NCBI GenBank assembly: GCA_029532625.1
Contig: JARFXM010000003.1
Coordinates: 2,294,001 to 2,358,000 of the forward strand
Reading direction: 5' to 3'
Length of the DNA: 64,000 bases
From: Lomentospora prolificans
Taxonomy: Eukaryota; Ascomycota; Sordariomycetes; Microascales; Microascaceae
Part shown: piece after piece, positions 45,333 through 56,882 of the stretch
Layout of the letters: the number at the start of each line of letters is the position of its first letter
Numbering within the stretch: position 1 is the first letter of the stretch
Notes under the pieces: generated by a model
Database searches by the model: none
What the model saw: only the letters and a program-made list of their open reading frames with translations
What the model was told of the DNA's origin: nothing
Made by a program: the position numbers and the translations under genes

Positions 45333-47306
45333 CTAATCGTCGTATTCGAAGAAACTCTCATTTCTCCTCAACATGCTCAGATCGACAAGTCCCATTACAC
45401 GGCCATCCCACCTCCTTACCCGATCGCCCCAGATCCACCAGACGGTACCAGCGGCCCCGGCGAGGAGAACCTGTGTACAGGCCAAGGCAACGGCGTGTCT
45501 CGCGAGGGCGCCACGGCTGGCCTCGACAGCCGAAGGTATGGCCTGGACCAGGATGCCGGTGAAGAGAGTGCGAAGACACCCTACGCCAGCAGACATGTCG
45601 GCGACGTTGCGGAGGCAAGTGTAAAGATTTGAGGAGGTGAACTGTGAAGAGTGGAAGATGAGAGGGGAGACCGTGGCATCGAGGGCGCTAAAGCCGGCGG
45701 CTAGAAGGGCGAGGAGAAAGGCAAGGAGAGGGTAGTTGAAGCCAGAGGCTTGGGAGAGAAGATTGGGGGTGGTGACGAGACCAAAGGAGAGGAGGCCAGA
45801 CATGAAAAGAGAAGTCCCAGCAATGAGCGTGATGAAGTGCTTTCGCTTGTCGAATTGGGCTTGGTAGGGCTTATAGTACGTGACAAGAGAAACGAGGATG
45901 ATCATGATCATGAACGGACCGCCCATTAGGCTGCTGATGCTATCCTCCCTAAGGGCAAAGGGCTCGGTAGTGAAGAGGAGAGAGACTGTCTCGGCCATGG
46001 CCCAGAGAGAACCGTAGGGCAATAAAGTCACAGCGAAAAGCAGGATGGTGGTAGGTGCGACGAAAGCCCGGGGAGCTTGCAGAAGAGTGTGGGTTTCGAG
46101 GTTTCCTTTGTAAGATGCCGGTGGGATCGTCTTGAGATAACTGAGAACATCCTCCTTGGTAATTTTGAGGGGTCCTCGAGGAATGAGGGGTCTCTGGAAT
46201 TGGCTAATGGCGGAAGCGGGAGTCTGGAGTGAGACGCTCCAGACATGATCAAAAGTAGACTCCGCAGCACCAAAGATGAGAAGAGGGACTGCAACAGCGA
46301 GGAAAGAGTTAATAATCTCGAACTGAAGCGTAAAGCGGCCCGCGTTACGAGAGGCGAGGCCACCAAAGAGAGGAGCGCCCCAAGTAACGGCGACGGTGAT
46401 GAGGTTGTAGATGGAGATGCGAAGACCGCGTTCATGTTCCTAGAGCTTGTTAGCCCTGTCCGGCGCTGTATGATCCAGCTATGGGGTGAGTACTCACGAA
46501 AAAAGTATCATAAATAGATCCGAGAATGAGAGTATCAAAAGCACCCCAGCCAAGGCCTTGGAAAACTCGCGCAGCCATGCACTCCCGATAGCTGTCTAGA
46601 GTCCTCATGTTCCACATCGACCCGATAAATACTAAAGCCATGGAGGCAAGGTATACCGGGCGCTTTCCCCATACCTTGGCTGCCGTGATGCTGGCTAGAC
46701 CGGTAAAGGCGGAAAGAATCAAGGGTACAGCTGTGAGTGCGACTACTGCAGAGTAGGATACTTGATACCGTCGCGCCATAACGTTATTGACACTTATGAA
46801 GACGGTCTTCATGCCTGACACAAGAGCGACGAATACCATAAGAGAAACGTAGTTGAGCTCCTTCTTCCATTGCGGCCAGTTCTGCGAAAATTGAGTTAGC
46901 AATCTGCATTTTCGCAAATCTTTTTGTCGACCATGTCTCGTGTAAGTGCTTTTCCCAACCCGCACATTTCAGATCGCCATTACTTCTTTACCGCCCCTCA
47001 AATCTTCCCTCTCCCGGTTCTCAAATTCTTCCTGGTAACAAGACATACCAATGGGTCCTCGGGATCATCGCTAGGCTGCGGCGAGAGTTCCGTTCCCGCA
47101 AACTTTCCCCGTGTTGCATATTTTATCGTCCTTTGTGAAGTAGACACTGTGGTCGAATATGATAGCCTCTTCGTCGATGCTGTGTTCGGCCTATACCTCT
47201 CATCCTTTGGCGGCGGCGGCGGCGGAGGGAACGAAACACCTCGCAGGGCTGTGGAAGGCGGTCTCAAGGTCGGGGCGGCTCCGGCCGCCTCTAGATCTTT
47301 ATCCAT
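45333..47306 (-). CDS. MFS transporter, fungal DHA1/Hol1-like
   Basis: Exons 47306-47049, 46881-46498 and 46439-45333, 582 residues. A polar 85-residue N-terminus containing a Pro8 run ends in DPEDPLNWPQWKKE, the usual signature just before span 1 in fungal DHA1 and Hol1-like transporters. It is assembled exactly at the first splice junction. Twelve hydrophobic segments follow (for example VSLMVFVALVSGMKTVFISV and VVALTAVPLILSAFTGLASI), with a central loop holding FDHVWSVSLQTPASA. The classical motif A is weak (AAKVWGKRPVYL). The substrate cannot be assigned. The start was chosen because MDKDLEAAG is the first ATG open to the conserved junction. An upstream in-frame TTG is not used. Confidence 0.9.
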
Positions 47307-50300
47307 TTGACCGTGCAATGCTGCTCTATTATATTAAGCCGTCGATATCATCAGAGAATTGATTGCATTTAGTGAGCGTGTAAGTGAGTGTTATGATAAG
47401 ACTTGATTGTCTGTTGGCTGGAGATATGCAGGTGCAGCTGAAGCAAATCGTCTAGATCGCAATACCAGCAGCCGCGTTCCTCTGCTTATCGTCTGGTCGA
47501 ATGAGTGACTGTGATGAAGGAAGGAAGGAAGTTCGACGATGCGCTTTGACTCGGACGGGAAAGAAGAAGAAATGGAAGAGGAGAAGTAGAAGAGGAGAAC
47601 AGCGAGGGATGTGACCAGATGGCAGGGGAGGGGGTGGTTCATAGGTCAGGGAGAGCCCGGGGAGAGGCGAGCGAAGATGTCATCACAGCTGAGGACCGGG
47701 AGGGACAGAAATCAGAAAGGTGAGACTGCGGAGCGCGAGAGTACATAGCTACGACTTACTCGGTATAGGATGCCTGCGTGAGGCGGCGCATTGTGGACCT
47801 CGTAGACGAGAAACATGCAGACATGCACGTTGTCGACCTTTGCCCGTGCACATCCACCCCACTGACATCCTACAACCCCCCGACGTGTACCTGTCGGCCA
47901 TCGATCCCCGGACGAGTGTGCGGCGTATCCATATTTCCCTTTGCAAGTACTCTTCTTACTCTTTGCGGCGAGTTGAGCCAACACCGGTCCAGCATGGCAC
48001 TTGCGTTCCCAGGTTCGTATCGCATGAGGATCGGATGCTCCGTAGGAAACGCACGGGGCAGCAGCAAAATCGAAAATGTGATCACACTGAAAGTCCCCCT
48101 TCAAGGTTTCGCCATGGACGATCCGGGCCATTCTAAGCTCTTACAATAGAAAGTGTATAAGAGGGAGGATGGTGGGCTTTTCGCAGAGAAAGAGAGCTGC
48201 CTAAGACGGCACCCTGGTGAACATCACGAAGTACGGTGTCAGAATACCTGGATCGACTCCTCGCCGCCTTTATGCAAGCTCTTCAACCAGAAAATCCAGT
48301 GAAGCTCGACGCAGGGGCGGATCGACCAGGCCAATTAAAAAAGTGATGTCCCTGGGCTCAACCGTGGGAGCGAAGGGTTGGCCTTCCTCCATCGGCGATG
48401 GGAGAGTGTTCTGTGGGTTAATACACCAAAAGTGAGTAAAAGGCGAGCTGTACACTCTAACAATGGACACAATGGACCTTGATTATACCAGTCCCTGCTG
48501 TCAAAAAGCAATACAAGGGTGCCGGTGATGGAAGGGTTACATCCTTTTTCCTTGGGTCCCGGAACATTGTCCCTGTCATGCCTTCTGGGAAGGGTGCTTT
48601 GACCCTGGATGTTGCTACGCTCTCTTGAGAGGCTGAAACTGACTTGACGCGGGGTGGTTGAGCATGGTACCTCGCTCGATCCTGGTTAACTTGCAGCAGG
48701 GGAAGAGGCTCAGCCTTGGCGGGCAGACAAGCGAGGGTAGATCGAGGGAGGGGCGGCGGAAAGACGGCGATGATGTTTATGCTTTAGTTCTGTTCTTGTG
48801 CAATTGTTGGCTGGAAGAAGTGATATAATGAAGATTATGTGTTTACCCGGCTTGACCGTGAACAACGTAAAAGTTACGCGAGCTCGAATCCAGGTAATTG
48901 TTAAAATCGATGTTTGCACGATCCTTCCAACCTGACGGGGAGGTTGTTTTACCTTTTCGCCCTCTGCCCGCCTAACAGAGAAAACGCACTGCCTACTCGT
49001 ATGACTGTGCTTTCAGTTGAGATTCTCGACCAAGACATTCGACGTTCTAGAGGGTTAACGGAGGACACCGGCCAGGCTGGAACCGGAAGCCTGCTACCCA
49101 GAGCTTGGGATGGGTCGCCAGCTGGAGAGGTTGGGAAGGGCCCAGGTAGCATCCAGGTGGGACTTTACCCTGAAGACAACGTTAAGAAACGTTCCTGAGG
49201 AATTCAGACCGTCACCAATGCGACAAAATAATGGGACTCGGGAGCAGGAGCGGCCGAGCTCTATTATCGAAATGGCCATACAGGTAGGTATACAGTCCCC
49301 GATGCCAGTATGTACCAGCCAGGCGATACAATTTTTTCTCATGCGCAAACGGTTCAACGGGGGCTCAAGAGCCGTCGACGGGGGTGCAAAGGCAAGATCG
49401 GCTTCACTCATGCAGCTACCACTTTAGCTCTTTTGTCTCTCATTCATTCCTCTCTTCGGTTGGGGAAGGCATTGGTCCCGGCCTGGACGAACCGCCCCAT
49501 GAAATAGATTCGCCTGTAGATTGATGTTTACGATCCCCGAAACTTCTAAATAGGCGGGATTGCCATCTGCGTATCTTGGGCTCTTGCTGCGTTCTCATGT
49601 GCCCTTGGAAGGTGGGAGACGGAATAGGCCTTCCATTGCGCATGCCAGTGAGAACGGGCATGATGAGAAAACGAGGCTTGGTTATGCATCGTCAGAGTAC
49701 CGGCGTCAGGTACGCTCGATCTCTTAGCGGTGTGGTGTGAAGGAAGTGTGTCAGTGCGCGGGTATGCAGTGAGGATGCAGAGTTCAACTGTTCAATGCGA
49801 TCTCGAGAAGGTGTACGACTTCGTCACGAAGCGAATTCCACCCTTAACACCGCATCTGCCCTCCTAGTGCTCATTAATCCATCGGAGTCGCCATCCCAGC
49901 CTCCGATGAGGTATCAATCTAACAATTCGATGTTGGGGCTGATGGTGACACGAAGCTAAGGATCCGGGTCCTAGATTATCCCCCAGTGTCCAGAAAATAC
50001 TACCTAGATGTCAAGTCGCGGGGACCTGGATCGAATGTCGGTATGATCGACTCGAGATGGGTGCCATATCCAGACTACTAAGACCCGTGTGCGACTGGAT
50101 GTAGCTTCTGCCGTGTCCTAGACCTGCCGAGTCCTGGTTTCGGCGCTCAGGCCAGTGGGGCGATTGCGAATCTGTTCCAAAAACGGATCAATGATGCCTC
50201 TTGCGGCCTCTCCTCTTTTTTCCGAGCTTTGGCAGGACGCGAGGTATGGCCTGATCCAGGAACAATGCTTCTTTCTGCCCTGTGAGGAGGTTCTCGCAGT

Positions 50301-52817
50301 CCAATTGTCAGGTCCGCACCGAAAATCGAGAGGTCGGGCCAGCTTTGTAGAATTTTGCAAGCCCCACGCAATGTGAGAAAGGCGAGATGCGAGAATGCAG
50401 GGGGAACCGAGGAGTGAGCCTCTTCCCTTGTCCATCGTCCTTTCCTTGCCATTGTGATAATGCCTCGATCTTGAGCTTCCATCACAGCTGGCGTGTAGAA
50501 CCTACAGGGCCGCACCTACCCAACCAATGTAGACTCATGTGATGAGACCACAGCTTGGAGTTAGCGAAGGAAGTCCCGCTACAGCCACTATCTTAGATGC
50601 GGTCTCAATCCTCCAACCTTTCTCCGTCCTGGGACCTTGGCTATCACGGCTGGCTCCATCCCCGAGCAACAACTACTTCAAGTGTTGAAGACGCAGGTGC
50701 AAAACTGCCCCACTGTAATGCTTGCTTCTCACGATGACTCGGTGACCCCTGAAGCTGTCACTAAAAGCCCTAGCTGGCCAGTCTACCAGGATCGCCTTGG
50801 ATGTCTTTGCTCGGCCTGCCAAAAACAATTAATCACTCGACACCAAGAATTCACTGCAGGGTTTCGAGATGGTCGGTCTTGATGAGAACGCCATTTTCGA
50901 GACATAAGTTCCTCTTTAAGTCAAAAGAGCCAGGTTCAACTGAAGACTTTCTCGGTGGCGTGGCTTCACCTGCATATGTCAATCCATGGAAACCTCTGAA
51001 CAAGAACTGGTGCAGGCGGCCAGGCCCTGCAAGCTGGCATTAGAACCAGTTGGCCTGCAACCAAGGGCTATCGTGTCCTGATTGCTGGCTGGCCAAATCC
51101 CGCCAGGCTTTCGACCTCCCCTCTACGCCACATGTTGTTCTACACTGGAGTGTGCCTGGCAATCCTGATTCATGGACAGCCAAGAATTTTTTTTCTTTGG
51201 CCCACCATCACCGTCGTCGATCCGCTCCCTTTGCAGAGAAGGAAAGGTCGAAGGTGCGCATATAAGACTCCTCTAGGATTATCGAAGCCGGCATAGAAGT
51301 GGAACAACAGATAGTTCGTTGCCCCTGCAGAAGGCATTGCAGCAGAGGCTCAGGACGGCCAGGCTCTCAGATCTCATCCGGGAGGGAAGCTCCAAGTACT
51401 TCGTATCTAGAGAGAGGAGGTAAGGATGCAGTGCTGCTGGCTACATTTCAGCTTGACCCATCCGTATTATTTCTCCACTGACATGGAAAGCTCAATTCTT
51501 TGTTCCTTTATTAATAATTCCACAAACAGCATCTTGACCCTTGCCTCCCCAACCTCACCACATGTCGGCAGGTAAGACAAATTGAAACTATCAGGACTCC
51601 CAACCAACCAACCTTGGAGATCCTGGGCGCACGATCCACACCTCAGCCATGTAAAGCAGGGAGGCAGAGCATCCAGCGTGTCTTCACCGCCAACTCAGAG
51701 AAACAGGTGCCATTTTACCCTTTCAAGGGCCGAATGAGAGCGCATTGACCGGCTCGCGGGATGAAAAGACGCGTGTGGCGAAGGCGACTTTGATAGCAGC
51801 CATATCGTCAGCTTCCCCAAGCGCCAAGGTGCGAGTGAGTATCCGATATTCGCGAATTGCATGAATACAGAACTCGCGTTTTTACCAGACGAAACTCCGT
51901 CACCTTGCATATCAAATGCCGTAGAATAAGCCTTAACCTGCCGCGTTTCCAAGTGCCATCACATACACTCGTAACCTCATGCGCTTGCTGGTAAAAGCCT
52001 CTGCGAGTTTAGGAATTGCACATTGAAACTTTTGAAAAGAGCCAAATAAAGTCTCCTTTTTGTTCCAGACGAAAGAGAACGTTTCGCTACAGAAGCGCGC
52101 TAAACATTGATCACTAGGGTCACCTTGGTTGACTGATCTAGGATCAGGGGTCGGAGTACCATGGTAGAACGGGGAACACTTGTGATAATAAATCTTTTCG
52201 GGTGCTACGCCCGAAACTCTATTTGACCTGCTGTACCTTCGTAGGATATCTACCCAACTCGGTGTTCTATCTTGCCCCATGCCACGATAGGACTGCCCTC
52301 CGTAACAGTGAGGTTAGAACGAATGCATATTTTGCGCGCAAAGAAAGACTTCCACTGCTTCGGTCTTCGGAAAATGCGCCTGTAAGCAAAAGATATGCTG
52401 CAAATTTCGGCCTCGCCGAGAGTTGTTTTATGCCTCTCCCGCATCGTGGCCCTTGTCGGTAACGGAAGAGGCTTGAAACTCGAAACAATACCTCGAACAG
52501 ATCCTAAGAACGTAACCCGCAATGGGCAGAAAGAGACAGCACGATTGGAAGCCATAAGCATGGCGGAGGCGCCATCCAATCGACCGAGCGGCGAAATGAG
52601 CCAACAACGGCCCTCACGCAGGCTGGACGACGGTCAGAGCGGTGCCAGATATATCGACAGACTCAATGCATGACTGATCGACAGCGATAAGAAACAGCAA
52701 TGAGCGAACGGCGACTCCTACAAAGAGAGTGACGGAATGTTAGCATCGCCATATCAATATAGTAAGCCAAAAACTATTTGCCGGATAACTCTTGGGGCAA
52801 GTGAGTCCGGTGTAAAG
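47307..52817. other. 5.5-kb stretch without a recognisable gene
   Basis: Open frames of 60-140 codons occur on both strands but overlap each other in all frames, have random composition and show no domain, signal peptide or splice-supported extension that I can see. I find no terminal repeats, long direct repeats or transposase-like sequence. The first 700 bases should contain the promoter of the MFS gene. Confidence 0.5.
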
Positions 52818-53623
52818 TCAAAGCCAAATTGGCAACCCACCTAGATACCTGAGTCTGTAAGACACCGCAGGCCTATCGTCCACACCTAGTAGGATTGGCA
52901 TCTCTGCTGCTGGTGATGGCACTACATGAAAGCGCAATCCCAGATGAAGGGTCGACCCCGTCCAGATAACGTCGCCCTCGATAGGCTCCGCATCTTGCAC
53001 AGGAGCCGAGGCCTGCGCCAGCCACTCCCGCTTAATCTTGAGATGGCCTTCATGGACGGTAACATGGCTAGGATAAAGTCCTTGGCGAGGGTCTCGCCTA
53101 ATGATTGTACAAGCTAGCAGATATGTCTCGTCTTCACCCTCCGGAATAAACACTTCCATAAAGGCTGGTTCTGTCCCGGCAACGCCTTGCTGTCCATCGA
53201 GGTCGGCTAGGCGTGGTTTGAACCAAGAGTGCCATCGCCGAGGGTCGCCTGGTGGTGGCGCACCGAGCCCACCTCTGGTTTCGGGGGCGCTACCGTCACC
53301 AGTAGTCTCCAAATAATCGCAGACAAAATGGGGTGCAGTGAGTCGAGTACTCTCATGGTAGCACTCGAGCACCATGTTCAGGTCAGGCAGTGCTAGATCA
53401 TAGCGCAGGCGAACATGGAAGATACTCTTAATGCAAGTAAAAAAACGCTTGTTGACCCGAAGGATATGAAGTAAGCAGTGTGTTGGTAGGTAGGATAAGA
53501 TGATGGAGAGGAGCTGACAAGTCGTTAGTAAAAGTAGCAGACATGAAAGAGCGGGCGGGGACGGGTAACCTCAGTTGGCAGGCCCTCAATACCAGAAAGT
53601 GGATGATTAGGAGGTGTGCCCAT
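52818..53623 (-). CDS. F-box protein
   Basis: Exons 53623-53570 and 53513-52818, 249 residues. The 56-nt intron has an ACTAAC branch site, and its removal creates the F-box core GIEGLPTELLSIILSYLPTHCLLHILRVNKRFF near residues 11-44. Such proteins bind Skp1 and act as the substrate-recognition part of SCF ubiquitin ligases. The remaining 200 residues are not a recognised repeat type (no WD40, LRR or Kelch). They contain VHEGHLKIKREWLAQ, WTGSTLHLGLRF and a C-terminal LRYLGGLPIWL, and look like a small beta-rich lineage-specific domain. The gene stands alone at the edge of the gene-free stretch. The start is the first ATG of the exon that provides the conserved LP of the F-box. Confidence 0.82.
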
Positions 53624-54422
53624 CGCGCTGGTAAGAGAGCTCACCAGTTAGAGGCAAACCCTAAATTGAGTGGGCAAAGCAACTAAAACCTATGAAGTGT
53701 TTGGTGATGGTGAGATGGTTGTCAGAGAGCTTGCGTTGGGGAAGAGGAGCTGAATTAGGACTGGCAAATGTGATTGGTTTGCCTGATGAAGTCATCGTCC
53801 TCCTCGATGAGAATGCCTACAAGGAAGGAGCTTCCTGGAGCAAGTTGCCCCTCCCTTTTAAACCATCAATTAGGATTGTGGACCGTCGTGTCCATCAATG
53901 GGTTCACCATAATAGTGGTTCTATAGCACTGGCTTATTGTTGCCACTCCTAATCTCTCTCCTGGAGCTTGCCAAATGCTTGTTCTCAATGGTTTCCAAGG
54001 ACACCCAAGCTAGCTATCATTGATGCTAGCGATGCGATCCAGCTCTGATAGTAGGAGCCAGTCGACTTGCCAACATGTGATGGGATAACCTAATCCTTGG
54101 TGAGCCTGGCTGGGTCCCACTTCCCCGCGCCACCCCGCGCAACGTCAACATCACCTCTTACTGAAAAAAGCCCCATCATGGGGACGAGCGCCAGGGATGA
54201 GATGGAATTTTTCAATAAAATGTCTAGAATGTATTGGGTCATATAGTAGAGGTTAAATCTCATAACTGGCCGTCTCTGATCCGTCTATATACAAATGGCC
54301 CAAAAATCATAAAGCCGCCCGCAACCTTGATCCTGAGGAAATACTCTCCCTGGAGAGTCTCAGTTATATATAAAGGCTCGTCAAGACCGCCGAGCCAGGG
54401 TTCCCATTGCGTCGAATTCTTT
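53624..54422. other. Intergenic region between the F-box and LPMO genes
   Basis: Promoter of the F-box gene and 3' region of the LPMO gene. No gene seen. Confidence 0.55.
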
Positions 54423-55356
54423 TCACGCCGCGACCGCGGGTCCGGGAATCTGGTAAGTGCTTAGGTCCGAGGAGTAAATGTCGATCTTGATGCCGGGATC
54501 GCTAGCGGAATAAGCTCCAGGGAAGCTGACACCAGCCGGGGCCGAACCACCGCCTCCAGAAACCCTTAGTTGCTGTGGAAGACAGTTAGAACGCGTCCTT
54601 AAAGAAAAGAACCAGAATTCGGCTTTTAACCTACATAGCACGACATATAGAACTGGGCTCCTCCCTCTTGGCCAGCAGCGTGCAGGGCAATGGCTTCTGC
54701 CCTGAGGAGGTAGTCACCTTCAGGGATGTCGGAAGGAAGGTTGACCTCAAACTGGCCGCAGTTGTCGTTGAGCACATCGGTACCCCACTTCTTTGTCGCG
54801 GCGTCATAGCCAAACTCGCCAATTTTGAAGAAATCGGACGATCCATCGGCGGTTGTGGCGTCGTCGACTTTGCTGAGGTAGACCATGACGGGCCCAAAGT
54901 GGTTGCCCCCGATGGCAGGGCTACCGCAGTCGCGGTCGTTGTGCTCGTGCATTTCAACAGCAATTTTGTCGCCAGCTACCGTCGCTCAGGTTAGTCGACT
55001 ATGGCCTACTCGATAAAACGTTTTCTTCTCTTTCTCCTCTCCATCCTTCCCCATTCTGTGAGCTAGGGATCTTACCGATAGCCTCGCAAACGTTGGCGGC
55101 TGGGCTGGGCGGCCCGGAGTTGCACCGCATATCGTTAGAGCTGACGTCGGTTACAGGGCTGTTGCTGGCCTGGTTACATGGGAATCAGTATGAACTGTCC
55201 AGAAAGGAAGAAAGACCGACGCTCGCGACTCACCGGCATGCGGACACAAGAGGATTCATGGTCCTCACCGTTGATCCAGAGCTGCTGGAAGATAGAGTGG
55301 CCAGCCACAACGTTGGCAGAGGACAGAGCCAATAGAGCAAACCCGAAAGTCTTCAT
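54423..55356 (-). CDS. Secreted AA9 lytic polysaccharide monooxygenase
   Basis: Exons 55356-55234, 55169-55076, 54975-54635 and 54572-54423, 235 residues. It is a copper enzyme that oxidatively cleaves cellulose or related beta-glucans outside the cell. The signal peptide is residues 1-19, and cleavage after VVAG exposes His20 as the N-terminal copper ligand (HSIFQQLWING). The second ligand is His98 in GGNHFGPVMVYLSKV, and the axial tyrosine is Tyr182 in GAQFYMSCY, with the conserved Gln two residues before. Cysteines at RCNSGPP and DNCGQFEV fit the usual disulfide pattern. There is no cellulose-binding module or GPI signal. The protein ends soon after the core (IDIYSSDLSTYQIPGPAVAA). Three introns of 62-65 nt. 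The promoter lies in the 1.5 kb to the right. Confidence 0.95.
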
Positions 55357-56882
55357 CTTGAAACGGTTGAGATTAAGCAATCGAGATGTGGGATAAAGAA
55401 GCCGTGAACGAGTCCGGGAAGTCTTGGGAATGGTCAGGTCTAGGGGTGCTTCAAGGTGCTCCCGACAATGTCTTTGATGCTGGCGCTTGTCTTACAAGAA
55501 GATGGCACAAGATAATTGTGGGAGTGCTTGTCTTCTTATAGACTTCATCTTCACCATTATTGCTCTCCTCGAGGAGCGGATATTCGGACGGAACTCCACT
55601 GATGCATGCATGAGCCTTGTATCTCAGAAACCGACAAAAGAATCACCAATATCGGCCTACACCAAGATACAAGCGCTTGTGCCAGCATCCCCTGCCTTCA
55701 TTTAATCAGGCCCAAATTGGAAATGCTCAGCGCCATCGAGTATCAAGAACATCATTGCCATCATGAGCCCTCAATTTACGCTGCGGCAACTATATTTCGA
55801 GAGTGGGTACTGCCGCAGCCCTTCAATGACCAACGCTGGCCCAAGACGCTGCTGGCAAGGCTTTGTGTTTGGCGGCATGGCATGGCATGGCTTGGCCGCA
55901 AAGGTTAGTGGAGGAATTTTATTGTCGCCCACGCCATAAGCGTGTGGGCGGGATCGCCCCTATATTGTCATATATTGAGGTTCCATCCAGAGTTAAATCT
56001 AGAATCTTGATTTCGTCGTGGGGCGAGGGCGGTTTGGGTTGCCCAAAGTGGATCTCTGCTCTCCTTGGAGGGTTCATGCGGTTTTGGGGCGATCCGCTGC
56101 GCCTGCGCTTCGAATTGATTGCGGCAACCGACGGAATGGGAAGTAATGAGAGCACTTACGGGCTGGGGAACGCGATGAAGCGGGAAAGACTCCCCGAGAT
56201 TGAGCACTTCGGCAGGCGACAACCGAAGAGAACGGGATCCGCCCCATGGGGTCCTAGAATGACGAGCTATGGCATTCGAATCTGGGGCTTGTTTATTTAT
56301 TCGCATGCGTGCTGGAGTGGTCAGCAGAGTCGGCGACGATCTGCGCTTAGTGTGTTGCATTGATCGCTGGATGGGAAAATCATGCCGACGTCTCGGGTTG
56401 ATGGTGCGAACAAATGGAAAAGGAGAACACGAGCCAAGGAAGGTTGCCACCCCGCTTAAATCCTGCCATTTGACCTGGAAGAGTTCATGCGATATCCCGA
56501 GCCGGCTCGACAGATCTTTCGCCACATTGGGCTTTGGGAGCAGGTGTTATTCCTGGAGTTGTTGGCCGGCGATCCGAGTGATGTGAGGGGGGGGATCCTC
56601 ACTAATGTCATCTCTCAGCGAGTTAGTGAAGCCAAGTGGCTCATCCAACGACGATATCCTTAATCTGGGCGGGCCGAATTGATGCGTATAAGGCGATGAT
56701 GGATGTCGAGCCTAGCTTCAACTCCTCATGGGCTAGACTTACACCGGTCCACTCATCTCAGCAAGGTCCAAAGGCCACATGCAATGGGCATCTCAATGAC
56801 ATTCAAACATATCTGAGGATAAGCCGTAACGCCAAAACCAGGAACGCTATCGAAAATGCCAGAAGGGACCGCAGCTCATTGT
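55357..56882. other. Intergenic region, promoter side of the LPMO gene
   Basis: No gene recognised. A 185-codon minus-strand frame (55968-56525) has random composition. The region probably holds the LPMO promoter and the 3' end of the cupredoxin/ferritin-like gene. Confidence 0.5.

Noticed and set aside
55968..56525. 185-codon minus-strand frame as a gene between the LPMO and the cupredoxin/ferritin-like gene
   Set aside because: Random composition, no domain or signal peptide, and other frames across it are equally open.
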